From assembly GCA_022843345.1 (NCBI GenBank), contig JALHNW010000001.1, forward strand, positions 1 to 26,250: a stretch of 26,250 nucleotides of DNA, given 5' to 3'. The stretch is from Rubritepida sp. (GTDB lineage Bacteria > Pseudomonadota > Alphaproteobacteria > Acetobacterales > Acetobacteraceae). Below, piece by piece: positions 1 through 8,900 of this stretch (positions are counted from its first letter, which is position 1; each line of letters opens with the position of its first letter). The position numbers and the translations under genes were made by a program. The notes under the pieces were generated by a model. It searched no databases. It saw only the letters and a program-made list of their open reading frames with translations, and had not been told where the DNA came from.

Positions 1-1458
1 CTCGGCGGCCTCGGCGGCCAGGATGTCCTTCGTCTCCGGCGGCACCTGCGCCTCGATCCGCCGCGTGAGCCCCTTGATGGGCCTGCTCAGGATGCGCCCG
101 ATGGCCCCGCGCGCCCGCCGCGGCAGGGGCCTGGGCCGCCGCTCGCCCACCTCGGCTTGGGCCAGGGGCAGGAGGAGGTGCCGCGCCACCCACTCATAGG
201 CGGGCACCACCACCGCATCCCCGGTGAGCGCCATCGCCGTGGCGGCCTGGGTGGGCAGGACGTAGTCATCGGGCAGCCCCATCAGGCGGGCGCGCTCCCG
301 GCCCGTCAGGGGACGGACCCGCCAGCCCCCGGGCAGCACCTCGATGACCTGCTGGTTGTCCCGGCCCTCGTTCTTGGTGATGCACCGGAACAGCCCGTCG
401 AAGGTCACGAGCTGGCGGCAGGTGCCGTCCACGCCCTTGCCCCCGCCGCCCTTGCGCATGGTCACGCCCCAGCGGATGCCCGCCTTCCGGGCGGCCTCGA
501 TGCGCTCCCGGTCCTCGGGGCACAGCCGCTCGTTGATCTGCCGCAGCCGCCATTCCGGGAGCCAGCCGCCCGCGTCCTGCTCCAGCACGTCCTCGAACTG
601 CACCCGGCGCGGGGGCGGCGCGGGCATCCTCCACCAGCGCCACGCACGGTGCACGGCCAGGGGCAGGCGCGCATGGGCGCGGCGCATCGCATCCTCGTGC
701 CATTCCTCGGTCGGGCCGCGCGCGACCAGGTGGCGCGGGATCACCAGGTCGTCGCGGGCGGCGACGAGGATCACCCGTTCGCGCATCTGGGGCAGGAACC
801 AGCCCGCCTCCAGCAGCAGGCCGCCCACCACGTAGCCCTGGGAGACGAGCGCCTCGCAGAGCAGGGCGAAGTCCTTGCCGTCACGGGACGACAGCAGGCC
901 CACCACGTTCTCGAAGACGACGTACTTCAGGGGATCGCCCTGGGCGCGCCGCTCGCCGATGATCCGGATCAGCTCGAAGGCGGCGATGCTGCGCGTGCCC
1001 TCGAAGCCCTGGCGGGTGCCGAGCATGGAGAAGTCCTGGCAGGGGCTGCTGCCGGTGACCCCCTGGATGTCATGGGGCAGGTCGCGGGCGGTGACCTCCG
1101 CGATGCTCTGCCCGTCCAGCGGCGAGCCGGGGAAGTTGACGACGTAGGCATCCTGCTTGCGCGGATCGAAGTCGTTGGCGAAGCCGCAGGCGAAGCCCGC
1201 CGCCTCCATGGCGATCTTCACCGCGCCGCTGCCCGCGAAGAACTCGGCGAAGGATGGCCGCCCCTCCTGGTCGGCGGCCTGCTTGGCGTGGCGCGCCCCC
1301 ACGGCGCGGCGGGTGCCCGCCTTGGTCACGCGGGAGCGGGCGGTGCGGGAGGTGCCTCGCACGCGGCGCGGGGCCGGGTTGGAGGTGGCGGGGATGCTCA
1401 GCGTTTCCGCGTTGCGGAAAGCGCCAGGGGCGGCGGTGTCGGTGGTGGTGTCGGTCAT
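1..1458 (-). CDS. DNA (cytosine-5-)-methyltransferase, 3' end outside window
   Basis: This enzyme would transfer a methyl group from S-adenosylmethionine to C5 of cytosine in a specific DNA site. The frame is open from an ATG at 1458 to the window edge, giving 486 residues with no stop. Class motifs appear in order: FAGSG (74-78, cofactor binding), SSPCQ (137-141, with catalytic Cys140), FENV (182-185), QMRER (224-228), RERARLMGLPDDY (387-399) and TGDAVVVP (412-419). The long stretch between QMRER and RERARL should be the target-recognition domain. GAGGA lies just upstream of the ATG. Residues 12-19 (GAFRNAET) come from a 26-bp palindromic repeat in an otherwise disordered N-terminal tail. 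No matching restriction enzyme is next to it, so it is either an orphan methylase protecting the element or its partner lies left of the window. Confidence 0.9.
   Translation of the reverse strand, partial: MTDTTTDTAAPGAFRNAETLSIPATSNPAPRRVRGTSRTARSRVTKAGTRRAVGARHAKQAADQEGRPSFAEFFAGSGAVKIAMEAAGFACGFANDFDPRKQDAYVVNFPGSPLDGQSIAEVTARDLPHDIQGVTGSSPCQDFSMLGTRQGFEGTRSIAAFELIRIIGERRAQGDPLKYVVFENVVGLLSSRDGKDFALLCEALVSQGYVVGGLLLEAGWFLPQMRERVILVAARDDLVIPRHLVARGPTEEWHEDAMRRAHARLPLAVHRAWRWWRMPAPPPRRVQFEDVLEQDAGGWLPEWRLRQINERLCPEDRERIEAARKAGIRWGVTMRKGGGGKGVDGTCRQLVTFDGLFRCITKNEGRDNQQVIEVLPGGWRVRPLTGRERARLMGLPDDYVLPTQAATAMALTGDAVVVPAYEWVARHLLLPLAQAEVGERRPRPLPRRARGAIGRILSRPIKGLTRRIEAQVPPETKDILAAEAAE
1400..1425 (-). 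repeat. 26-bp palindromic repeat, copy 1 (in methyltransferase)
   Basis: Plus strand reads AGCG TTTCCGC GTT GCGGAAA GCGCC. The 7-bp arms pair perfectly around a 3-base loop. It shares its plan with 5585-5610 and 19096-19121. In the host gene it is read as GAFRNAET, the same phase as the other two copies. Confidence 0.75.
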
Positions 1459-2047
1459 CGGTCCTCGGTCGGCTGGACCCGCCGAAGTCGCGACCTCTCG
1501 CCCGCGTGGCCTCATGGCCATTCGGTGGGTCAGCGCGTCCGGGCGGGGCAGGAGCGGCGGAGCCGCCCAGGGGCGAGGCGGTTATCCCGCCTCAACCGAC
1601 TATGTTCGAGGAACCGATGACCAGGGCGCTTGCGCAGCGGCGCACCGGGGCGTAGAACCCCTGGAGCGAACCGCCCCAAGGGGCGGTGATGTTGGCTGCG
1701 GTCTGCATCGGTGGCAACGAGCTAGCCGGAAAGCCCCTGGTGTGCACGCGCTGATCTCCCTGCGCTCCCATTCCAAACGAGCGTTTGACCAAGCTTTTGC
1801 GAGTCGTCGCTCGTGCCTCCACAAGAGCTGGTGATTCTCAGGGCTGCATCGCCCTGGTCACCCCGCTGCGCCCAACAATGCCCCCCGCTTGCCTGTCGTG
1901 CCAGAGCGGCGAAAGGACTGCTCGATGGCATCCCCTGCGCGAGTGCGGGCGCGGGCCTTCTGTTCCGCCACATACCCCTGACGAAACCTGGACCGACTCG
2001 ACCCTGGTTCTGGTAGCGTTCCCCTTGGGGAAAGAAGGGGGTTTGCC
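1459..2047. other. Gene-free stretch with small hairpins
   Basis: I find no convincing gene here. It holds two clean inverted repeats: GAGGCGG/CCGCCTC with a 5-base loop (1575-1593) and ACCGCCCC/GGGGCGGT with a 2-base loop (1670-1687). The bases just before the next gene include TTCCCC-TT-GGGGAA (2019-2032). The region separates a leftward gene from a rightward gene, so it should contain both promoters, but I could not pick a convincing -35/-10 pair. Confidence 0.4.
2019..2032. promoter_or_regulatory. Inverted repeat before the 2048 gene
   Basis: TTCCCC and GGGGAA are separated by two bases and lie 15 bases before the ATG, overlapping the purine-rich ribosome-binding region. It could be an operator or a hairpin that controls translation start; this is inferred only from position and symmetry. 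Confidence 0.3.
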
Positions 2048-2797
2048 ATGCCTTTGGACGCTCAGCCCGGAACGAAGTACGGGCTCCACCGTGAGCCGCG
2101 GCTCTCCGCCGCCCAGATCGCCGACTACCTGACGGCCGCCGGACCGGATCGTCGGACCTCCGTGATCCGCGAGGCGCGGTTCCCCAAGGTGTCGGTGGTC
2201 ACCCAGTACAGGGACGCGCGCGCAGCCATCCCCCGGATGCTGTGTGACCCCGCATCTGCCTCCACCCATCTGGCCGACGCGCTGGAGCGTCTGCGCCGGC
2301 GGGCCTTGGGGGCGACGGAATGGACGACGCTGGACTGCGAACGCTCGACGAGCGCCCTGGAGACCTTCGCGAAGGCCGACAACCTCCTCGCCCTTCGCCA
2401 GTACGAGTTCCGGCCCCTCGTCGGTTCCGCGCCTCCTCTCGTCATGGAGGGGGTGGACGTGTGCGTGTCCCTGGACGCGACCGTCCACAGGAACGGCAAG
2501 GTGGGAAGTCTCCTCCTCGCCTTCGCCAAGCGGATCGTCACGAGCGGCTCTTCCGGGGAGCGCCTCGCCATCACCTCGCTGCTTTCCCTGATGTTCGCGG
2601 AGAAGCACCTCGTCCACGCGGGCGCGGCAGACGCGAAGCTGTGCCTGACCCTCCATGTCGGATCTGGTCAGCTCGTCAGCGCGCCGAAGTCCCAGGTCGC
2701 CCGGCGGTCGAAGGTCGTGGGGGCGTGCCGCGAGATCGCCGACCGCTGGCGGCGGGTCGAACCGCCCCGCGACTACGACGGCCCCGACCCGGGGTGA
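2048..2797 (+). CDS. Unrecognised 249-residue protein
   Basis: I do not recognise this family. The ATG at 2048 follows a purine-rich ribosome-binding stretch (GAAGGGGG, 6 bases upstream), and codons end strongly in G/C, so the gene looks real. There is no signal peptide or membrane segment. The N-terminal half is predicted helical and rich in Arg/Ala. The middle contains a beta-rich segment, GVDVCVSLDATV followed by NGKVGSLLLAFAK, where an Asp is followed by a Lys within a strand, loosely like the core of PD-(D/E)XK nucleases; this is a weak resemblance only. The C-terminal end is charged. It is a single gene reading away from the methyltransferase and towards the toxin-antitoxin pair, in a region of nuclease and methylase cargo. 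A defence-related role is possible but not shown. Confidence 0.75.
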   Translation: MPLDAQPGTKYGLHREPRLSAAQIADYLTAAGPDRRTSVIREARFPKVSVVTQYRDARAAIPRMLCDPASASTHLADALERLRRRALGATEWTTLDCERSTSALETFAKADNLLALRQYEFRPLVGSAPPLVMEGVDVCVSLDATVHRNGKVGSLLLAFAKRIVTSGSSGERLAITSLLSLMFAEKHLVHAGAADAKLCLTLHVGSGQLVSAPKSQVARRSKVVGACREIADRWRRVEPPRDYDGPDPG

Positions 2798-2937
2798 GGT
2801 AGCTCCACCTCATTTCCCGCCGGTCCGCATGGGTGCCCCCCAGCAGAACCCCCCGGCAATCCGCCACGCGCGGTTCCATAATGGCCCCACGAGACCCTGC
2901 CTGGACTGGTTCAGCGCGAAATTTCACATTACTCCCG

Positions 2938-3534
2938 CTACGGTTTCCAGTCGCTGCCCCCGTCAGCCTCGGCTTCAAATCCGTCAGGCAGGTCGGCGAA
3001 CCTCCGGGGTTGCTTTCCGGGTCCCGCCGGGTTGGTCATCGCCGCAATGACCGAATTCGCATCGTCGAGCAGCCCACACCGCTCCAGCCCACGCAGCAAG
3101 GCCACGGTGGAGACAAGGTGGAGCCGGTCAGGCTTGCGGACGAATGTCACGCTGCGGATATCCGAGTCCTCAAAGATCAAAAGCACTGGCTCATCGTCGG
3201 CCAGAACGTCCTCGATCCCGGAGGCCATGAATTCTGCAATGGCAGCCTCGCCGATGCCTCGGCCGGTGCGGAAAGTGCCGGCATGCCGCTCCTCGCGCGC
3301 CTTGCGCCCCACGAAGGTCTCAGCAATCGAAAGTCCCTCAAGTCCATCGAGGAACGCCTTGACTTCCCGGTCCTTCTCCCACTGACCATGATCCCATGTC
3401 AGTTCGTCGTACACCGCGTCGACGATCACAAGCGGCATGTCCAGCACCTCAAGCAGGTCAAGCCGACCGGCCACCCAGAGGCTGATCACAGGCCCCGCAT
3501 CCGTGATGACGAGGCGGCAGCGCCGCTCGCTCAC
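2938..3534 (-). CDS. PIN-domain toxin (RNase) of a type II toxin-antitoxin pair
   Basis: The product is probably an endoribonuclease that cuts RNA when freed from its antitoxin. The PIN fold is visible from VITDAGPVISL near the N-terminus (Asp12), through GIGEAAIAEF (Glu96), to FEDSDIRSV (Asp123 and Asp125). These acidic residues form the metal site of the family. The length, 198 residues, is longer than classic VapC (about 130-140) and similar to the DUF3368-like PIN toxins that pair with UPF0175-type antitoxins. Its ATG overlaps the antitoxin stop codon as ATGA (3531-3534), so the two are translationally coupled and share the upstream promoter. Target RNA cannot be told from sequence. Confidence 0.85.
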   Translation of the reverse strand: MSERRCRLVITDAGPVISLWVAGRLDLLEVLDMPLVIVDAVYDELTWDHGQWEKDREVKAFLDGLEGLSIAETFVGRKAREERHAGTFRTGRGIGEAAIAEFMASGIEDVLADDEPVLLIFEDSDIRSVTFVRKPDRLHLVSTVALLRGLERCGLLDDANSVIAAMTNPAGPGKQPRRFADLPDGFEAEADGGSDWKP

Positions 3535-3890
3535 GGGCCTCGGGCCGCCAGGACCGAAGGCTCCAATCCTGACACTCGCAAGAAGGTTTCAACCATCTCT
3601 TCCTCCAGATGCGGGGCAAGCATAGGAAGGGGCAAGCCACGCTGGCCAAGGGCCAACAGGAGGTCGGAATAGTCCACCAGCCCCAGTTCACGCACGGCCT
3701 TGCCCTTGCTCACACGCCCTTGCGAGAACAGTGCCAGCACATCCCTCGCATCATCGCCGCGTGGCAGCCCCGTCACCTTCTCCAGGTGCGTTCGCACGAT
3801 CTCCGTCAGCGTGGTTCCATGTGCCGCTGCATAAGCCTTGCCGCGGCGGATCAAGCCATCGGGGAGGTTAAACGTAGTATTGCGCCTCAT
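3531..3890 (-). CDS. Antitoxin: ribbon-helix-helix domain plus UPF0175-like tail
   Basis: This is the partner of the PIN toxin: it should bind and inhibit the toxin and repress the shared promoter. The N-terminal MRRNTTFNLPDGLIRRGK segment with the following helix (TTLTEIVRTHLEKV) is a ribbon-helix-helix DNA-binding domain. From about residue 55 on, ALFSQGRVSKGKAVRELGL followed by DYSDLLLALGQRGLPLP matches the UPF0175 pattern (Lys/Ser-rich helix, LGL turn, then a LL..RG.P.P helix). I start at the ATG at 3890 because GGGAG lies 8 bases before it. An upstream TTG at 3905 would add five residues. Together the two genes form a bicistron. Confidence 0.83.
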   Translation of the reverse strand: MRRNTTFNLPDGLIRRGKAYAAAHGTTLTEIVRTHLEKVTGLPRGDDARDVLALFSQGRVSKGKAVRELGLVDYSDLLLALGQRGLPLPMLAPHLEEEMVETFLRVSGLEPSVLAARGP

Positions 3891-3912
3891 CACCTCGACT
3901 CCCAATATCTTT

Positions 3913-3926
3913 CACATATATACGTG
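3913..3926. promoter_or_regulatory. Operator-like near-palindrome on the -10 element
   Basis: CACATATATACGTG is a near-perfect palindrome (one mismatched pair) covering the -10 box. Ribbon-helix-helix antitoxins commonly bind such sites over their own promoters, so self-repression is likely. Binding itself is inferred. Confidence 0.5.
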
Positions 3927-3945
3927 ACGTGGATGCTTTTGTCAC
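3917..3945 (-). promoter_or_regulatory. Sigma70-type promoter for the toxin-antitoxin operon
   Basis: On the minus strand GTGACA (3945-3940) and TATATA (3922-3917) are spaced by exactly 17 bases. Transcription would begin about 7 bases downstream, leaving a short leader that holds the antitoxin ribosome-binding site. This AT-rich patch stands out from the GC-rich surroundings. Confidence 0.6.
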
Positions 3946-3985
3946 ACCTTTCCCGGCGTGATCGCTCGACATTGATCAGTTCGCG

Positions 3986-4552
3986 TCACGCAGCCTCCTT
4001 CACCGCCCGGCCCACGATGCTCTTCGCCACCCCCAGCACCCGGGCGATGTCCCTCAAGCTCCGCCCGTCCCGGGACATCCGCCTCGCCTCCTCGCGCTGG
4101 AACGGCGTGAGGCTGTGCCGCCGCCCCGGATGTCGGCCCGCACGCCGCGCAGCCTCGATGCCCGCCTTGGTCCGCTCCACCATCACCCCGCGTTCCCACT
4201 GCGCAACCGCCGCCAGCAGCTGCACCACCAGCCGCCCCGCCGCCGTGCCGGTGTCCGCGCCCATGTCGAGGAGGCGGACGGCCACCTTCCTCGTCTCCAG
4301 GTCCGCGATCACCGCCAGCACGTCCGACGCGTCGCGCCCGAGCCGGTCAAGCTTGACCACCACGAGTGAGTCACCCGGGCACAGGCAGCCGAGTAGCTCC
4401 CGCAGGACCGGCCGCCGCAGCGCAGGGGTCGCCCCGCTGCACACCTCACCCCTGATGTTCTCCGCGGGAACTCCCGCGACGCGCAGCACCTCTGCCTGGA
4501 CCTCCAGGCTCTGCTCCTCCGTGCTGATCCGAGCATATCCCCACACCCCCAT
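3986..4552 (-). CDS. Serine recombinase (resolvase/invertase family)
   Basis: This enzyme cuts and rejoins DNA at specific sites through a covalent serine intermediate. YARIST gives the nucleophile Ser10. VVKLDRLGRD (64-74) supplies Asp69, Arg70 and Arg73, and WERGVMVERTKAGIEAARRAGR (119-140) is the family's long E-helix start. Residues 145-188 contain a resolvase-type helix-turn-helix (SLRDIARVLGVAKSIVGRAV). At 188 residues it matches the Tn3-resolvase/Hin size class, not the large serine integrases. GGAGGG lies 7 bases before the ATG. It may resolve multimers of the element or be a transposon remnant; no transposase is seen nearby. Confidence 0.92.
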   Translation of the reverse strand: MGVWGYARISTEEQSLEVQAEVLRVAGVPAENIRGEVCSGATPALRRPVLRELLGCLCPGDSLVVVKLDRLGRDASDVLAVIADLETRKVAVRLLDMGADTGTAAGRLVVQLLAAVAQWERGVMVERTKAGIEAARRAGRHPGRRHSLTPFQREEARRMSRDGRSLRDIARVLGVAKSIVGRAVKEAA

Positions 4553-4736
4553 GGCACCGCCCTCCCCTGCCCATCGTCCCTGATTGTGCGCCGGGCCGTT
4601 GCGGGACGTCCGGCCCGACGTGCTCCTCGCCGTTCCGGCAGGCGTGTCAGTGGGACGGATTTGCGGGACGCTGGGGGTGGCTGCTGGTGGTGAGGTGCTG
4701 AAGGGTCCGATATCCGGTCGGTTGAGGGACGGCAGG
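4553..4736. other. Intergenic stretch upstream of the resolvase, possible res region
   Basis: No gene is visible. The sequence repeats GGGACG or its complement several times (for example near 4603, 4653, 4668 and 4726). Resolvases normally act on a cluster of subsites beside their own gene, so this is a reasonable place for the res site. The repeats are too short for certainty. Confidence 0.3.
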
Positions 4737-5225
4737 CTACCCGGTCCCCGGCCCTATCCCCGGCAGGGGGAGATCAACGAGGCGGCCCGGCAGCAGGAAA
4801 CGCTCGAACTCCCGCACGTGGCATCCGCCACGCCGTGGCCGGTAATCCTCCTCCGTGTACATGTAGAAGTGCAGCCGGCCCCCGGACCGCTGCTGGGCCG
4901 CTGCGTCAAGTTCGCCATGCGAGAGCAGCCACGCCACCTCCGACGACAGGTCCACGAGGGCCACGAACTGCGCCGGGCTGTTCTCCGGGACCCACCAGTC
5001 CAGCGCCGGCCTGCCCTTCCCGCCCCCGGGCTTGGGCCGGAGGTTCGTCTTCACCTGGATCGTGAACGGCATCCTGGTCTCCGGGTGGAAAGCCACCAGA
5101 TCGATCCCCGCATCCGTGGTCATCGCCGCGCTCTCCACGTCCGCGCACAGGAGCCTGTACTGCACGAGCAACTCGCCGCACCGGCCGATCCTGGACGTGG
5201 GCACAGCGGGCCTGTCATCCTTCAT
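4737..5225 (-). CDS. Small PD-(D/E)XK nuclease-like protein
   Basis: The protein resembles the small PD-(D/E)XK endonucleases sometimes associated with group I introns (PDDEXK_5 type). The core is visible: GELLVQYRLL (Glu18 in the first helix), GIDLVAF (Asp42), then FTIQVKTNL with Gln57-Val-Lys59. Gln in place of the second acidic residue is common in several nuclease branches. The C-terminal half (WWVPEN, VALVDL, FYMYTEEDY) fits the same family. At 162 residues it is full length. The ATG at 5225 overlaps the stop of the preceding gene as TGATG, so it is translationally coupled to it; that gene is itself broken by a palindromic repeat, which could lower nuclease output. DNA cutting is inferred; no target can be named. 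Confidence 0.75.
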   Translation of the reverse strand: MKDDRPAVPTSRIGRCGELLVQYRLLCADVESAAMTTDAGIDLVAFHPETRMPFTIQVKTNLRPKPGGGKGRPALDWWVPENSPAQFVALVDLSSEVAWLLSHGELDAAAQQRSGGRLHFYMYTEEDYRPRRGGCHVREFERFLLPGRLVDLPLPGIGPGTG

Positions 5226-5796
5226 CACCCTGCGCCCCGTTCCTTCATCAGCTCGACCATCGCCGCCGCCATGGCCTGCTGCTCCCTGCTGGGGCGGATC
5301 GGCGGAAGCAAGCCGAACATCGGTCCTTTCGGCTCCTCGTCCTCGCCGGGCAGGCGGATCTCCCTCAAAGCGACCGGCCGCCCATCATCGCCGCGGATGA
5401 TCTCCCGCGCGGACAACCGGGTGATGACCTTCCTGCCGTAGCGCACAGTGGCTGCGACGCTCACCACCTCGATGCGCCGGTCCGACTGTCCGGGGCTGCC
5501 ACCCTCCGGCAAGGGCTCCCCAGCCACCATCCAGGCTTCGGTCCGCAGCAGCACGGCCTCCGCGTCCACGGCGATGGCCTGCTCGGCGTTTCAGCGAAGC
5601 TGAAAGCGCCTGTCCGTGCCATGGTCATGAAGTGCGCCTTCACGCGGGGATCGGGGAACACGGCGGGGATCAAGCTGGAACGGCCGTCCGCGCCGATGAT
5701 GATGAACAGGGGCGATAGGTGGCCATCCGCCAGGATCGCGCGCTCGGCGTGGTCCAGGTCATGCTTCCAGCGGCGCTCGAAGTCGGCGGGGGTCAT
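5225..5796 (-). pseudogene. Gene of unknown function split by a 26-bp palindromic insertion
   Basis: The first half starts at the ATG at 5796 and reads MTPADFERRWKHDLDHAERA through SSLIPAVFPDPRVKAHFMTMART. The second half, in another frame, reads EQAIAVDAEAVLLRTEAW through REIIRGDDGRPVAL to MAAAMVELMKERGAG. The join falls at the palindromic repeat at 5585-5610. Deleting exactly these 26 bases puts FMTMART directly in frame with EQAIAVDAEAVL, making one protein of about 181 residues. With the repeat present the first frame runs on as GAFSFAETPS and then into a poor-quality tail that ends at 5461. The intact protein has no signal peptide or membrane segment and I do not know its function. A separate downstream gene starting at the GTG at 5569 is the alternative reading. 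Confidence 0.7.
5585..5610 (-). repeat. 26-bp palindromic repeat, copy 2 (at the frameshift)
   Basis: Plus strand reads GGCG TTTCAGC GAA GCTGAAA GCGCC, with perfect 7-bp arms. The bases to its right (TGT) match those beside the copy at 19096-19121. It would be read as GAFSFAET. Confidence 0.85.
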
Positions 5797-5974
5797 CGGT
5801 GTCGGATAGCATGGCCAGGACGAGCCGGGAGCACGTTGTCAGTCGTCCGCCGCCGGCAGCGGAAATGGCTTCAGGCACAGCCGAAATCTGGGAGTCTGGC
5901 AGGATGGTATCCCGATGCTCCAGGGAAAGCGCAGGCACCGCTCGCATCAGGCCCCATCAGGATCTCAGCCACAT
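5797..5974. other. Intergenic gap, no gene seen
   Basis: About 180 bases separate the end of the large nuclease/TPR protein from the next leftward gene. I find no clear promoter, terminator or small gene. The gap argues that the two are separately transcribed or loosely linked. Confidence 0.4.
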
Positions 5975-8900
5975 CTAGGCGGCGGCCTGCATCGTCTCCC
6001 TCCGCGCGAAATGTAGATACGCCTCGCGCACGACCCTGCGAACATGAAGCGTGACGTCGCTGATCTCCGTCCGTTCCCGCTCGGTAAAGCCGATGAGGCT
6101 CGTAGTCCCGACGAGGTTGAGTCGGTCCAGCGAGGGCGCGCCAGCCCGGATTCTTCTCTCAACCTCAAAGAGCCAAGCCCCGGCGAGTGAGACGACTTGG
6201 TCGGGCTGCGCCTTCGCGAAAATCCGCACGAGGCACCAGCAGACGGCCCGGAACCTCCAGTCGCCGTCCGTCAACGCATAGCAGTTCGTGAGGATCTCCG
6301 CGACGAGCGCGTTCAGGCTCTCGATCTCGACCCCCGGCTCCGCCAGCGCGCCGAAGTACATCTCCGTGCGCCCGAGCGGGAGCCAGCCATGTAGCCGGAG
6401 CTCGCGAAGGAAATCCGCCCATCCCAGCGTGATGAAGCGGTGCCGCGCAGCCAGCAGCTTGCCCGTCGCCTCAGCGCACGCGTCCACCGAGATTCGGCCG
6501 TTGTCCCTGCCGAAGAGAGCGGCTGCCTGCAGCCACGTCCCGCGCGCGCCCGTGGCCTCCTCCGCGATCAGCCGCATGGGCATATCCTCGCAGAGGAGGA
6601 CGCATCCCGAGTTGGATGCGGCCAGCGCAGTGTCCAGGTAGGCGGCCGGCATGCCTTCGAATACCCGCTTTGCCTCACGGGAAAGCGGCGCATCGCCCTC
6701 CGCTGCCACCAGCACACAGCTCCGGGCGAGCGCCAGCGTGGCCTCGGCCCGCTCGGCGTGGCGGAGGAGGGTTTCCTCCGATGCTTCCTGGAAGACGCAG
6801 TGTTCGCCCGTCCACTTCATCGACCCGCGATGCCCACGGTCGCAGTCCTGCCGCCGTCCCAGGGCGGCATTAATGAGGTAGTCCCGCGTGCTCTGCGTGA
6901 CGGCCAGTTCCCCGACGGACGAACGAATGGTCTCGGCAAGACCCAGCACGCTGATCATGTGGAGCGTGACAGGATCGACCACGCATGTCTTGCAGCCCCG
7001 CAGCGCCTCGAACGCCCGCTCACGCTCCTCCTGGCTTCCCACGGCGCACCGGACCGACCATACCTGTCCGCTTGCCAGCTCTTCCCAGATGTTCAGGGCG
7101 CTGTGCCCGGCCAGCTTCGCGACGAAGGCGAGCGGAAGCCCCCCTTCGCGGTAGCGAGCATCGAGGTCGCGCATCGCCTCCGACCGCCGCCGCACCATCG
7201 TGAAGACCTGCTCGAACTGCTCCGGGTCGCCATCCTCCCCGACACTGACCGATGCCAGCGCCATGCTTTCCGGGAAGCGGTCCTTGAACCGCTCCATCAC
7301 CTCGAAGTGGGCTTGAAGGTATTTGCTCCGGATGGACACAACCGCGAATTCCGTTGTCCCGTTGACCGCATCCGGCACGCCGATGCGATCCCCGACGCAA
7401 AGGCCGGTCAAGCGCTTCGCGAACCCGTCGTCCGGCGCGATCTCGTTGCGCTCCAGCCGAGGGTCGGCCTCCGTCTCGATGATGCGGACGAGGCTGGCTG
7501 TGCCCTCCACCGCGGTCAGGAGGACGGCCGTGTCGGGACCGACCACCTCAGGGTCGGGAAGCCCTGCCTTGCTCGTCCGACCGGTGAGGAAAAGCCCCAC
7601 GGAATAGCCGAGGTGGACCTGCTGGTCGTTGAAGCCCGCCCGCAGGGCGCGGTAGCCGATCCGCCAGCACTTCGGATCGCCCAGGTAGTGGTCGATGGCA
7701 TGGGCAAGGCTCATCAGTTCCCTGGGGCTGCCTTCGATCCCGCCATCAACCGATTCGAGCCATCGCCGCGCCGAGGCCGCATCGTCGCTGCGATGGCACA
7801 GCATGACCCAGCTCAACCTCGCCTGGAGATCGCCCGGGTTCGCCTCGATGTGGCGTTCCAGCAGCGCGCGCGCCCGTGACAGGAGACCCACCCGTTCGTA
7901 GAGGTGGGCACCGAGATGGACGTAATGCGGGAGCGCCTGGATCGCCGCGGACAGGCTTTCGAACAGGGCTCGGGCCTCGCGCCGCCGGTCGGCGGCCAGA
8001 AGGCAGCGCAGGCGGTCGTGGAGGAGCGACGTGTCGCGGTCGGGGCTGGTCAGTCCTGCCAGCAGGTCCGCCGCCCGCGACGGCTCCCCGAGGACCCGCA
8101 ACACCGTCGCGGACATCGCCGCGTCCCGGTCGTCCAACTCGTCGCTCCCGTCGAGCAGTCCCAGGACGTCCTTGATCGCCGCCGCCTTGAGCGCCTCCCT
8201 CTGTTTCACGAAGTCGAGGATCGCGGCCCTCATCATGACGGATTTCGGATGCGCGCCCCAGACCGCCAGAACCTCCTCATCGGTCACGTCGCCCAGGTCG
8301 ACGCGAGCCTCCAGGGCGATCGCAGCGCCCGCCTCCGTGATCCGTGCCGGGGGCGAACCTTCAGCGAGTCCTCGCGCCGTGGCGATGGCCTCGGCGGCCT
8401 TTCCGACACCCAGCAGGGCGCGCGCCTTGGCCAGCTTCGCCTCCGGCTCCTGGATGTCATCGGGAATGCCGCCGAGCCGCGCCAGGGCACCAGCCCAGTC
8501 TCCCCGGCCGGAGCACAGGACCGCCTTCCGCTGGAGCAGGAACGGCGCGTCGGCCCGTATCGCCAACGCCGCGTCCAGGATGGTCTCGGCCTCATCCTCC
8601 CGCCCCAGCACGTCCAGCCCCGAGGACAGGTTCAGCGCGAACTCTGTCGTGCGGTGGCCGAAGCTGGTCCCGGACACTGCCTCCCAGGCCTTGCGAAGCA
8701 GATCCAGGCCGCGCTCGAAGGGCGCTCGCATCTCCGGCGGGATGAGCCTGGTCAGGACGATCCCTTCAAGGGCAAGGACCGGCTTGATCAGCTCGTGGGC
8801 CAACACGCCCTGTGTGCGCCAGTTGTCCGGCTCCGCCGCGTGGGCCTGCTCCGCATAGACAAGGGCGGATGCGTCGTCATCCCGCGCATGGGCCGCCGCG

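Noticed and set aside
157..1620. Long open frame on the plus strand
   Set aside because: It is antisense to the methyltransferase, whose motifs are unmistakable; the plus frame gives a composition-driven protein without domains.
1838..2656. Long minus-strand frame opposite the 2048 gene
   Set aside because: Rich in Arg/Gly/His from GC-rich antisense reading; the plus-strand gene has a good ribosome-binding site and better codon pattern.
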